Assembly (NCBI GenBank): GCA_964501535.1
Contig: CAZCSV010000009.1
Span: 1 to 64,000, forward strand
DNA from: FEN-1279 sp964501535
GTDB taxonomy: Bacteria; Bacteroidota; Ignavibacteria; Tepidaquicellales; Tepidaquicellaceae
Direction of reading: 5' to 3'
Length of the DNA: 64,000 bases
A program made the translations under genes and the position numbers. Each line of letters starts with the position of its first letter. Within the stretch, counting starts at the first letter, position 1. Shown piece by piece: positions 16,274-25,662 of the stretch. The notes beneath the pieces were generated by a model. It was not told where the DNA came from, searched no databases, and worked only from the letters and a program-made list of their open reading frames with translations.

Positions 16274-17536
16274 ATGAAAAAATTTTTAATTGTTTTAATA
16301 ATTACTGCATCATTTGCAGTCAATGCACAGGATAAAAAAGACGATTCAAAATTTGGAATTAAATTTTCAGGTTTCATAAAAACAGATGCGTTTTTCGATT
16401 CACGTCAAACTGTTAATATTAGGGAAGGACATTTCTTGTTGTATCCCGAAAATGTTTCACTCGACGCAAATAAAAGTGACATAAATGCAAAATCAAATTT
16501 CAATATTCTCTCAATTCAATCAAGATTAAAAGCTACAGTTACCGGTCCTGATGTCTTCGATGCTAAACCATCAGGTGTTATTGAAGCAGATTTCTTTGGA
16601 AATGAAAACTCGAGTTTCAGTGATGTAAACGGTTTCAGACTTAGACATGCTTTCGTAAAACTAAATTGGAAAACAACAGAGGTATTGGCTGGTCAGTATT
16701 GGCATCCGATGTTTATTGTCGAATCATTCCCGGGAGTAATATCATTCAATACAGGTGCCCCATTTCAACCGTTTTCACGTAATCCGCAAATTCGTGTTTC
16801 TCAAATTATTGGAAGAATGAAATTAATTGGTTGTATATTTTCCCAAAGGGATTTTACAAGTACCGGACCTGATGGCGCCAGTTCGAAATATATAAGAAAT
16901 TCAGCTATCCCAAATTTGCATTTTCAGATGCAGTATAAATCAGATTCTTCTAATTTCTTGGCTGGTGCAGGTGTAGATTATAAAACTGTAACTCCTGAAC
17001 TTTTCACTTCCAATACTTCAGCTACAAAAAAGTTTGTATCAGACAAAACTTTAGGAAGTTTATCCACTATTGGTTTTTTAAATATGAAATTTAAGCCGCT
17101 AACTCTGAAATTGGAAGGTATATTTGCTCAAAACGCATATGATATGGTAATGTTAGGAGGTTATGCTGTTAAAGGAATTACGGATACTGCAACCGGAATT
17201 AAAGAATTTACAAATTTAAATACGATTTCTTTTTGGGTTGATTTACAAACAACAGGTGAAAATATACAGTTTGGTCTTTTCACCGGTTATACTAAAAATT
17301 TAGGATCTAATGATTCAATTAATGGTTCGATATATGCCCGTGGCTCTAATGTAGATTATGTTTACCGTGTATCTCCGAGAATTGTATTCATATCGGGCAA
17401 ATTAAATATTGCTTTAGAAGGTGAATATACTTTTGCTATGTATGGAATTGCAAACGGAGACAAAAAAGGAAAAGTTACAAGCGGATATGCAATGAACAAT
17501 ACAAGAGGATTGCTTTCATTCATTTATAATTTTTAA
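16274..17536 (+). CDS. Outer-membrane beta-barrel (porin-like) protein
   Basis: The protein has 420 residues with a signal peptide (MKKFLIVLIITASFAVNAQ). The mature part is made of alternating amphipathic strands (KFGIKFSGFIKTDAFFD ... LRHAFVKLNWKTTEVLAGQY) and ends in Phe, typical of outer-membrane barrels. It starts 25 bases after the symporter. I infer that it lets the symporter's substrate cross the outer membrane; it resembles DcaP-like porins in style only. Confidence 0.65.
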   Translation: MKKFLIVLIITASFAVNAQDKKDDSKFGIKFSGFIKTDAFFDSRQTVNIREGHFLLYPENVSLDANKSDINAKSNFNILSIQSRLKATVTGPDVFDAKPSGVIEADFFGNENSSFSDVNGFRLRHAFVKLNWKTTEVLAGQYWHPMFIVESFPGVISFNTGAPFQPFSRNPQIRVSQIIGRMKLIGCIFSQRDFTSTGPDGASSKYIRNSAIPNLHFQMQYKSDSSNFLAGAGVDYKTVTPELFTSNTSATKKFVSDKTLGSLSTIGFLNMKFKPLTLKLEGIFAQNAYDMVMLGGYAVKGITDTATGIKEFTNLNTISFWVDLQTTGENIQFGLFTGYTKNLGSNDSINGSIYARGSNVDYVYRVSPRIVFISGKLNIALEGEYTFAMYGIANGDKKGKVTSGYAMNNTRGLLSFIYNF

Positions 17537-17622
17537 TAGATTTATATTTACAGCTAATTTATCATTAGGATTTATATGTTGATTTTTATGAAATCTTGTT
17601 TATATTGTATTATATAAATAAT

Positions 17623-20484
17623 ATGGGCAAATTTTATATAAAAATTATTCTACCTTCCGTTATATCTATACTTCTATTCATTCTAACCATTTTTCTGTTT
17701 ATAATACCTCATTTTCAACAGAATATTATGAATGGTAAACGGGAAATGATAAAGGAATTAACCAACTCTGCGTTAAGTATTTTATCGAAATATGAAAATG
17801 ATGAAAGAAGAGGTTTACTTACCCGTGATGAAGCACAAAAAACAGCTGTTTCAAGAATACAATATCTTAGATACGGTGAAGAGAACAAAGATTATTTTTG
17901 GATTACCGATATGCAACCTAAAATGATAATTCATCCGTATAGAACAGATTTAAATGGAAAAGATTTATCGAATTTCAGTGACCCGCACGGAAAAAAGTTG
18001 TTCGTGGAATTTGTAAATACAGTCAAAGAATCGGAACACGGTTATGTAGATTATATGTGGCAATGGAAAGATGATTCACTTCACATTGTTCCCAAATTAT
18101 CTTATGTCAGTATTTTTAAACCGTGGGGTTGGGTAATTGGAACCGGTATTTATATCGAAGATGTAAAAAAAGAAATAGATGGACTCACAAAAAAACTTCT
18201 CTGGATTTCAGTGGGAATTTCGTTCTTAATAGCTTTTCTGCTTTTATTCATTTCTCAGCAAAGCCTGAAAATCGAAAGACAAAGAATTAAAGCAAATAAC
18301 GAATTGCACGATTCGAAAGAAAAATATAAAACTCTTGTAGAAGCTACAACTGAAGGCTTAATAATGCTTATAGATGGAAAAATAAGTTTTTCTAATAATG
18401 TATTAAATAAGATGTTATGTTATGAAAATACTGAACTCGTTAATTGTGCTTTAAACGAATTGATTAGTGAAAACAATAACAAAGAAATTATTGAAACATT
18501 TTCGCAGTATATTGTGAAAGAAGGACAATATGAAGTAAATTTGAAAAAGAAAAACGGTGGGTATATAGAGGTCTTGGTTACATCTTCAACGGCAATTATT
18601 AATGGTCAAGAAGTCAACATCCTAATTGCAAAAGATATTACTGTAGATAAAAATCTAAATTTATCGGTTTTAAATTACCAGAAGTTATTAAGCACTTTAG
18701 ATATTGGCTTCTTCCGGATTAATCTTGATTCAAAAGGTAAATTTATTTTTGCAAATGATACGGCTATAAGAATATTGGGATATAATAATTACAGAGAACT
18801 ATCGGAAACTCATATTATTAATATGTTCTCAAAATCTGAGGACCGCAAAAACCTTAAAAAGAATCTCGAAGAAGACGGATTTGTTAAAAACAGAGTTTTA
18901 AATATCTATAAGAAAAATAAAGAAGAAGCTTATATTGCAATTACACTTGTTGCGTATAATAATAGTGATTCCGAAGATTTAATTTGTGACGGAATCATCG
19001 AAGATATTACAAAAAAGGAAAAAGAGAAAACAGATACAATTAGTTTAATTACGGAATTAAAATCTAATTCATTTTTAATTGAACAATCAGTAAAAAACTA
19101 CCTGTCACCTTTACATTCTTTGGATTCAGATTCAACTATAATGGATGCAATTAATTTATTATCTAAAAGGAAAACAGATAACTTACTAATTACTAATAAT
19201 GGAAAAGAGTATCTTGGAATAGTAACAAACAGCGACGTTCAGCAAAGAGTGCTCATGCTAAATTTACATCTGGATAATCCTGTTTATTTAATTATGAGTT
19301 CACCTGTTGTTTATATAAAAGAAAATACTCCTGTTTGCGATTGTATAAACATTTGCGAAGGAAAAAACATAAGCCATCTCGTTGTTAGAAATGATATAGA
19401 TGAAGTTGTAGGAATATTCAGAATTAATGATATTTATAGAGTATTAAAGGATTCACTTTCATTTTTTATCGCAAATATAGGCAAAGCAGAATCAAACGAT
19501 GAATTGAAAAATTTATACAAAAAATTGCAACTGCTTATTAAACCTCTAATCAGTAGTGATATCACGGTAAAATATATAACAAATATCACATCGTCTTTTT
19601 CAGACGCAGTAACAAAAAGATTAATTGATTTGACTATCAAAGAGCTTGGTAATCCCCCCGCCGGATTTTCATTTATAAGTATGGGAAGTGAAGGAAGAAG
19701 AGAAGAAACTTTATTTACTGACCAGGACAATGCAATTATCTATGAAGATATACCGGATGATGAAAAGAATTTAACCTGTGATTATTTTAATAAGCTCGGT
19801 GAAAAAGTGTGTGATTCTTTAAATTATATTGGTTATTCGTTTTGTAAAGGAAATGTAATGGCTAAAAATCCTCATTGGTGTCAGCCTTTTAGTGTTTGGG
19901 AAAAATATTTTACAGAATGGATAACAACTCCTGAGCCGCAGAATCTTCTCGATGCTACAATATTTTTTGATTTCAGAAGTGTTTATGGTGATGAAGAATT
20001 CACGCAGAGATTAAAGAATACTATCGGTATATTAATTAAAGAACACTCTTTATTCTTGTACCATCTTGCTTATAATACGTATAATACTAAACTTCAGCAA
20101 ATATCTACAGGGAATATTATATCGGATAAAAATACTGAGTCAATAGATTTGAAAAATGCAGTTAATCCAATTGTTATGTTTGCAAGAACATATTCTCTTC
20201 AAAATAATATTTGGTGCTCCAATACAATTGATAGAATAAATGCACTGAAAACAAAAAACATTATTAATACAACCTCTGCCGATGAAATTTTATTTGCATA
20301 TAATTTTCTAATGAAACTTCGTTTTAAAAATCAAATTTATTTATCTGATAATAATTTACCGTTATCCAACACACTGAATCCTAAAAAACTTATTGAAATA
20401 GAATTTAATATTCTAAAGAAAATACTGTCTTTAATTCCATCGTATCAGAATAAAATTAATGTTGATTTCAGATTATCGACTTAA
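17623..20484 (+). CDS. Cache-PAS-PAS-CBS-nucleotidyltransferase (DUF294) transmembrane sensor
   Basis: The chosen ATG gives 953 residues; a TTG 27 bases upstream is possible but less likely. In order: membrane helix (7-30), periplasmic sCache_2-like domain (about 40-185, with DYFWITDMQPKMIIHPY and KPWGWVIGTGIYIEDV), second helix (about 192-215), two PAS domains (about 235-350 and 355-465), a CBS pair (about 490-610), a DUF294 GlnD-like nucleotidyltransferase (GFSFISMGSEGRREETLFTD, then QDNAIIYED, about 680-710), and a DUF294_C region. sCache_2 domains often bind small carboxylates. The DUF294-CBS module is commonly encoded next to ActP-type symporters; here it is fused to an extracellular sensor. 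The target it modifies is unknown. Confidence 0.8.
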   Translation: MGKFYIKIILPSVISILLFILTIFLFIIPHFQQNIMNGKREMIKELTNSALSILSKYENDERRGLLTRDEAQKTAVSRIQYLRYGEENKDYFWITDMQPKMIIHPYRTDLNGKDLSNFSDPHGKKLFVEFVNTVKESEHGYVDYMWQWKDDSLHIVPKLSYVSIFKPWGWVIGTGIYIEDVKKEIDGLTKKLLWISVGISFLIAFLLLFISQQSLKIERQRIKANNELHDSKEKYKTLVEATTEGLIMLIDGKISFSNNVLNKMLCYENTELVNCALNELISENNNKEIIETFSQYIVKEGQYEVNLKKKNGGYIEVLVTSSTAIINGQEVNILIAKDITVDKNLNLSVLNYQKLLSTLDIGFFRINLDSKGKFIFANDTAIRILGYNNYRELSETHIINMFSKSEDRKNLKKNLEEDGFVKNRVLNIYKKNKEEAYIAITLVAYNNSDSEDLICDGIIEDITKKEKEKTDTISLITELKSNSFLIEQSVKNYLSPLHSLDSDSTIMDAINLLSKRKTDNLLITNNGKEYLGIVTNSDVQQRVLMLNLHLDNPVYLIMSSPVVYIKENTPVCDCINICEGKNISHLVVRNDIDEVVGIFRINDIYRVLKDSLSFFIANIGKAESNDELKNLYKKLQLLIKPLISSDITVKYITNITSSFSDAVTKRLIDLTIKELGNPPAGFSFISMGSEGRREETLFTDQDNAIIYEDIPDDEKNLTCDYFNKLGEKVCDSLNYIGYSFCKGNVMAKNPHWCQPFSVWEKYFTEWITTPEPQNLLDATIFFDFRSVYGDEEFTQRLKNTIGILIKEHSLFLYHLAYNTYNTKLQQISTGNIISDKNTESIDLKNAVNPIVMFARTYSLQNNIWCSNTIDRINALKTKNIINTTSADEILFAYNFLMKLRFKNQIYLSDNNLPLSNTLNPKKLIEIEFNILKKILSLIPSYQNKINVDFRLST

Positions 20485-20503
20485 TTTTACTTATATAATA
20501 ATA

Positions 20504-21259
20504 TCAAACAGAAAAATAAGCATGATGCTTAAAGCTCTTATATTCATTATTGTGAACATATCCGAGCTGATTTGTCAGCATAATTGTTTTTCCTATATAT
20601 AAGGGCTTTTGATTGAAATGGCTGTGACCGTAAAGCCAGAAATTTACATCGGATTTATCAACAAAACCAGTCAAATCAACACAAAAAGCCTCATTTATTG
20701 GACTTCTGTTATGTTGGGAGGAATTACATAACTGTGAGGGTAAATGATGTGTAACTACAACAGTTTTTCTTTTTTTATTGGTCAACTCCTGTATAATAAA
20801 TTTTAAGCATTCTTTGTGTAGTATGTTGAAGTCCGAAGCTTTAAGTCTCCTGCTGTTTTTTGTTATGCAGTCAAAATCCGATACACTTTGTTCGATATTT
20901 TTTTCATTGCTACTACTGATTTTTGACCAAAGTGTACTAAAAATAAATTGAATGTTCTCATATTGTAATTCAATATTGTTTACAATATGAATGTTGTCTT
21001 TAAGTTTAATATTAAATGATGTATTGAATTCGTTTAAATCTTTATAATAAAATTCGTGATTTCCCGGAACCCAAAAAACTTTCTTGTAATTATCTGAAAT
21101 GAATTTAAAAAAGGAATTATTAAAATATTCATCATGCAGAGGAATTATATCTCCTGCTAAAATTAATATTTCTCCGCTGACTGGAAGGGGATTTTTTATT
21201 ATATATTTGCTGTTTTGCTCAAACTCAAGATGTAAATCGGAACAATATTGAATTCGCAT
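20504..21259 (-). CDS. Calcineurin-like metallophosphoesterase
   Basis: The 251 residues carry the complete metallophosphoesterase motif series: SDLHLE (about 7-12), GDII (about 36-39), VPGNHEFYY (about 64-72), VVTHHLP and YGHSHFNQ. Two metal ions would be bound. Size and motif spacing suit a small cytoplasmic phosphoesterase; the substrate cannot be told from sequence. It is convergent with the sensor gene, 19 bases apart. Confidence 0.85.
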   Translation of the reverse strand: MRIQYCSDLHLEFEQNSKYIIKNPLPVSGEILILAGDIIPLHDEYFNNSFFKFISDNYKKVFWVPGNHEFYYKDLNEFNTSFNIKLKDNIHIVNNIELQYENIQFIFSTLWSKISSSNEKNIEQSVSDFDCITKNSRRLKASDFNILHKECLKFIIQELTNKKRKTVVVTHHLPSQLCNSSQHNRSPINEAFCVDLTGFVDKSDVNFWLYGHSHFNQKPLYIGKTIMLTNQLGYVHNNEYKSFKHHAYFSV

Positions 21260-21405
21260 TAACTTCTTTAATTTTTAATCCAGGAAAAAATATTTTCATA
21301 CAATATTCATATTTGTAAAGATCAATTCAAGTCTTTTCATTGAACACTTACTAATGTAACATTTTTTTCAATGATATCCGGTACATAAATAGCGAGTAAA
21401 CAGAG

Positions 21406-21601
21406 TTAATCTGGTGCAATCTGAGGTAAACTAATGCAAACTAATTTTTGAAAAGTGCGATTTATAGCTATTTTTGATGTTTTTTCTTACCCTTTCACGG
21501 GGAAGATTACGGTTTCGAGTCCCGTTGGGCGTGCTACTCTAAAGCCCTGTAAATATTAACGTTTACAAGGCTTTTTGTTTTGTATCAATTTGAGATGGTA
21601 G
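21406..21601 (+). repeat. Dispersed repeat copy 4
   Basis: A 10-bp-type array (GTGCAATCTGAGGTAAACTA ...) starts near 21413. The core CCTTTCACGG begins at 21489-21491, with T arm ACGGT-TTCGAGT-CCCGT (one mismatch) and GGGCGTGC ending at 21534. The same terminator as copies 1 and 2 (one change) and the following GGTAG-containing flank are present. Confidence 0.75.
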
Positions 21602-21632
21602 TCGTTTGGTAGCGGTTTAGTGCTAACAAGAA

Positions 21633-21812
21633 TTAATTCTTTTCTAATAACATAAAATCATCCAGGTTTTGATTATCCGCTGATGATTTGTATATGTCAG
21701 ATTTCGATAAATCTGTTGGCATGAGAAAAAATTTCAGCGGTACAAATTTTTCTTTCACTTTGAGAGCGGCGCTAAGTATCCAATAGAAGGAAATTTTTTT
21801 TGAGATTTAAGA
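21633..21812 (-). pseudogene. Orphan coding remnant (C-terminal fragment)
   Basis: On the minus strand a frame of about 57 codons without a start encodes FYWILSAALKVKEKF, later PTDLSKSDIYKSSADNQNL and DDFMLLEKN-stop. Composition is protein-like. It lies between the end of the lectin gene and repeat copy 4, as if the rest of its gene was lost. I do not recognise the family, and a chance frame is possible. Confidence 0.3.
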
Positions 21813-21816
21813 AAAA

Positions 21817-22302
21817 TTAATAATTCCAGGTTCCCGTATTCCAAATAGCTTTATTGTTGTCGGTATAAATTACCAGATTCCCATCTTCCTGTACAATTAA
21901 ATATGAACCTTCTTGATTGTACGATTGAGAGCTCCAAAGTGCTTTTCCTATCTTTCCGTTTTGTATAGTTTCATAAATAACAAGGTTACCGTCTTCCTGA
22001 AAATGCATTTGAGTCGTACCTTTTTTTCTTTTATAAGTTTCTGTATTCCAGACAGCTTTTCCCTTTTTGTAAAGTACAAGATTCCCGTCTGTTTGCATAA
22101 TCAGAATGTTTTCTCTGTTATTAGATAATAAAAAAATATCATTATCCAGAAATACTGTTCCTTTTTTAATTGAGTTTGCATATGTGTCATTATTTTTTGC
22201 ATAAGGAATTTTATCATCTAGGTCATAAGGATATGGAATACTCTGGCAATAAGATATGGAAAATGAAAAAATCGTCAGGAATAACAAAAAAGAAAATTTC
22301 AA
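21817..22302 (-). CDS. Secreted B-lectin (bulb-type mannose-binding) domain protein
   Basis: The 161 residues begin with a signal peptide (MKFSFLLFLTIFSFSISYC). Three tandem copies of the mannose-binding motif QxDxNxVxY are present: QTDGNLVLY, QEDGNLVIY and QEDGNLVIY, each followed by a W-containing strand (AVWNTETY, ALWSSQSY, AIWNTGTW). This is a full three-fold B-lectin prism. It is expected in the periplasm or outside and to bind mannose-type glycans, possibly as a bacteriocin-like or adhesion protein. Confidence 0.8.
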   Translation of the reverse strand: MKFSFLLFLTIFSFSISYCQSIPYPYDLDDKIPYAKNNDTYANSIKKGTVFLDNDIFLLSNNRENILIMQTDGNLVLYKKGKAVWNTETYKRKKGTTQMHFQEDGNLVIYETIQNGKIGKALWSSQSYNQEGSYLIVQEDGNLVIYTDNNKAIWNTGTWNY

Positions 22303-22800
22303 AATTTTAATTTTAATTGATGTTAAATCTAATAGAAATATATAAACTTGTCAATATATTATAAAATCTGAATTAAAGTAATTTTCTTAAGATGGTATAA
22401 ACTTAACCAATTGAAAATGGACACAAAAAATATTTATTCTTTTTTTTATAATTCATTTTACAATTTTACACGGCAAAGTGTATGCTCAAAACAACTGGAG
22501 TAAACCCGAATAACTATTTTAAAACATGAACACTTCCTCCTTCGTATCATTATTCATATACAATAAATGAGAATTCTGAAGTTATCTTAATATTGTTAGG
22601 CTTAGGGGTGATTTTGATACGAAGCTTAAGTAACACATGTTAAAAATATTTTTAGCTATATTATTTCCTGTCTTATTTATAAAAGATTGCTGCAAACTTA
22701 TTACAAAATTTAGAAATAAGTCTATTTGTCTCTTTCCTAATACAGCAACATTAAAGTTGTTTCGAATAAAATGATGAAATAATCATTTGTTTTTTTGTCT
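22303..22800 (+). other. AT-rich intergenic stretch with possible gene remnants
   Basis: No confident gene is present. A plus-strand segment near 22425-22510 could encode a signal-peptide-like run (FILFFIIHFTILHG ... YAQNNW) broken by a stop. Another near 22550-22630 could encode ENSEVILILLGLGVILIRS. An ATG frame of 45 codons lies at 22637-22774. These may be pieces of one decayed secreted-protein gene. Confidence 0.25.
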
Positions 22801-22802
22801 TA

Positions 22803-22949
22803 ATTCACATGCAATCTGAGGTAATCAGGTGCAATCTGAGGTAAACTGATGCAAACTAATTTTTGAAAAGTGCGAATTTAATCTATTTTTGGTGTTTTAT
22901 TCCACTCTTTCGCGGTGAAGATTACGGGTTCGAGTCTCGTTGGGCGTGC
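22803..22949 (+). repeat. Dispersed repeat copy 5
   Basis: The 10-bp array is present from about 22810 (GCAATCTGAGGTAATCAG ...). The core reads CTCTTTCGCGGTGAAGATTA, T arm ACGGG-TTCGAGT-CTCGT, and ends TGGGCGTGC at 22949. No copy-1-type terminator follows; instead the flank (AATTCAATGAATAATTAATA) resembles that of copy 7. Confidence 0.75.
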
Positions 22950-23166
22950 AAATTCAATGAATAATTAATAATGAGTGTAAGCTTTTATTTTTTTATCTAA
23001 ATTTAAATATAATAAAGAAAAATCATAAGAATTTATTAAAGAAACTTTTTATAATTAGTTACTGTTAAATATGATATTATTAAGATTTTCGTTGCAAATT
23101 TGACTATTTTTTCCATTTTTCTATTAATCTGATATTTTTTAATAATTTCTTAAATCAAATTTTTAA

Positions 23167-25617
23167 ATGAGAAAGATTATAAAGAGTTTTATACTGCTTT
23201 TGCTTTTTTTTACTTTAAATGCTTATTCTCAAGATAAGACTTCCGGAAAAAAGCAAAATAAAGATACGGATACTTCTTTTATCTCCGGAAAAGAAAGCCC
23301 TCAGGAATTGCTGCTGAAAAGTCTTCAGCTGGTTCAGGAGCAGTTAATAAACGAGATGATTGATAAAAATAAGGAGAAGCATATTCAATCTCTTCAGGCA
23401 ATCCAGTTTTCTGCTATTAGAAATGAAGCAGGAAGAATAAGAAATTATTTTGATAAGGGAATAGACACTGTAGAAATAAATCACAGATTAAGATCCATAA
23501 AGCATAGAAATAAAATAGCTTCAGAAGAAATTTATATCGACAATGACAACCTCCAGACAACCCGTAATTTAAAGGTTTCAGAGATTCTTATAAATGAGCT
23601 TGCAAAGTCACTCGAATCGAATAAAAAACAGGTTAATGATTATCTGAAAGATGTTAATCTTTTCCGTCATAAACTTGACTCACTCATTAATGATACGATT
23701 TTATACAAGTTTCCAAAAGATACAGCATCGCTGGTTGATTATTTCAATCAAATGTTATTAATATCGCAGGATCTGAACCCGGTTGACTCTAACCTGAACA
23801 AAGCTATTAAGAACCTGAATGACATTGATGATAATATTAATAATCTTTTAAGCGGTATATACAATAACATTAATATAATCAAAAAAAGCCGTTCGGATTA
23901 TGAAAAGATTATTTTCAGCCAGGAATTGCCCTATATCTGGGAAAAATTCGATAAATATAATTCCTTTAATGAAGTTGTAAAATTTTCATACAGGAAAAAC
24001 AGATCGGTATTTCTTTCCTATCTGAATGTTTATATCAATAATAATTTATATATCATAATTATACTTTCGCTGCTTGTATATTTATTTATAAGAAAAATCA
24101 GAAAAAGGCTGTTAAATGAACCCGGTTCTCTGCAGGAATTCTATACTAAAATAATTATTAAGCAGCCTTTAATATCATCAATTTTTATTTCTTTAAACTT
24201 ATTCCAGTTCGTTTTTCCGAGCCCGCCTGTTATATTTTCGGGAATAATATGGCTTGTATCTGGAATACTGCTGATAGTTCTATTAACCTATAGTAAAAAT
24301 AAGCATTTCATAATTACATGGATTTTGATACTGATATTCTCAATGATTATTGTTTACAGTGACCTTCTCCTGAAAATATCTCTGTTAGAACGCCTTTATT
24401 TACTCGCAATTTCAGCTGTTGCATTTGCTTCAGGTATTATTGTTATAAAGAAACAGAAGGATTTGCTGAATAAAGATATTAAATATAAAATATTCCCGTA
24501 TGTTCCTTTACTGATGTTTCTTCTGTCTTTCATCTTAAATGTCACGGGCAGATTTAATCTGTCCAAAACGCTGCTGACCGCAGGTGTTTTAATGATTGCT
24601 GTAGCGGTTATGCTTTATGTATCGATGAGAATATTGGAAAACCTGATATTATTCATAACCAGCAACTTTGATATCACAGAAAATGAAAAATACAGACAAA
24701 ACTTAATAAAGCTGAATCTTTCGCTGCCTAAATTTTTGAAAACTCTGACAGTTTTGGGGTTTGTAATATTGGTTGGAAGGAATTTTTACTTTTATGATTA
24801 TATTATTTCCGGAATTCAGTATTTCATTAGTACAGAACAGACAATCGGCAGTTTCAAATTTACTTTAGCAGGGGTTTTAATATTTATTTTCATAATAATT
24901 GTATCTACAATTATATCCAAAATTATTTCACTTTATTCGGATTCGCAGATTAGTAAAGACAGGATTGATCCTGTGACGGGTAAGAGAAGCGGAGGACTCG
25001 GGAACTGGCTGCTTCTGATAAGAATCGCCATTGTATCCGCAGGTGTGCTAATTGCTTTTGCGGCTACGGGGATTCCCATAGACAGGCTTACAATAATTCT
25101 CGGTTCGTTAGGTGTAGGTATTGGTTTTGGCATGCAGACGATCGTGAATAATCTGATGAGCGGTATTCTTCTTGCATTTGAAAGACCTATTCAAATCGGG
25201 GACCAGATTGAAGTTGAAGGCAAATCAGGAATTATCAGGGAAATCGGTATTCGAAGTTCAAAACTTGAAACATTTGATGGCTCCGATATTATAATTCCCA
25301 ACGGAGATCTTCTGAGTAAATTTGTGGTAAACTGGACCAGAAATAATAATCAGAGAAGAATTGAAATTTTGATAAACGTAAAAAGCGGCAGCGATACAGT
25401 GAAATGTAAGGAAATTCTCGAATCAATAATTAAAAATAACGAATTCGTGGAAAAAATGCCGGAACCAATTGTACTGCTTTCAAAATTAGAAAGTACTTCC
25501 GTTGAATTCAGAACTTTGTTCTGGGCTGATATTTTTAAAGCTACAGAGCTAAAAAGCGAAATTCTATATATTATTCAAAACGAGTTTAAAAAAGCAGGTA
25601 TAGAATTAACAACATAA
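23167..25617 (+). CDS. Large MscS-family mechanosensitive channel
   Basis: The protein has 816 residues. It has a signal peptide (to about residue 21), a long helical periplasmic region (about 30-290), about eight further membrane helices (290-600), then the MscS pore and beta domain (about 605-815): GVGIGFGMQTIVNNLMSGI, ERPIQIGDQIEVEGKSG and IIPNGDLLSKFVVNW. Length and layout resemble the MscK/YbdG-like large members. It would open under hypo-osmotic stress in the inner membrane. The downstream lipoprotein gene is 45 bases away and may be cotranscribed. Confidence 0.85.
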   Translation: MRKIIKSFILLLLFFTLNAYSQDKTSGKKQNKDTDTSFISGKESPQELLLKSLQLVQEQLINEMIDKNKEKHIQSLQAIQFSAIRNEAGRIRNYFDKGIDTVEINHRLRSIKHRNKIASEEIYIDNDNLQTTRNLKVSEILINELAKSLESNKKQVNDYLKDVNLFRHKLDSLINDTILYKFPKDTASLVDYFNQMLLISQDLNPVDSNLNKAIKNLNDIDDNINNLLSGIYNNINIIKKSRSDYEKIIFSQELPYIWEKFDKYNSFNEVVKFSYRKNRSVFLSYLNVYINNNLYIIIILSLLVYLFIRKIRKRLLNEPGSLQEFYTKIIIKQPLISSIFISLNLFQFVFPSPPVIFSGIIWLVSGILLIVLLTYSKNKHFIITWILILIFSMIIVYSDLLLKISLLERLYLLAISAVAFASGIIVIKKQKDLLNKDIKYKIFPYVPLLMFLLSFILNVTGRFNLSKTLLTAGVLMIAVAVMLYVSMRILENLILFITSNFDITENEKYRQNLIKLNLSLPKFLKTLTVLGFVILVGRNFYFYDYIISGIQYFISTEQTIGSFKFTLAGVLIFIFIIIVSTIISKIISLYSDSQISKDRIDPVTGKRSGGLGNWLLLIRIAIVSAGVLIAFAATGIPIDRLTIILGSLGVGIGFGMQTIVNNLMSGILLAFERPIQIGDQIEVEGKSGIIREIGIRSSKLETFDGSDIIIPNGDLLSKFVVNWTRNNNQRRIEILINVKSGSDTVKCKEILESIIKNNEFVEKMPEPIVLLSKLESTSVEFRTLFWADIFKATELKSEILYIIQNEFKKAGIELTT

Positions 25618-25662
25618 TTAACAAAGTTTTTTAAAAAAATAATTAATAAAGGAAAAAACATT

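Noticed and set aside
17596..17622. TTG start extending the Cache-PAS-CBS sensor by nine residues
   Set aside because: The ATG at 17623 gives a normal N-terminal membrane helix and needs no rare start.
22550..22633. PEP-CTERM-like tail (SEVILILLGLGVILIRS)
   Set aside because: No PEP motif and no upstream open frame; the resemblance is only a hydrophobic run.
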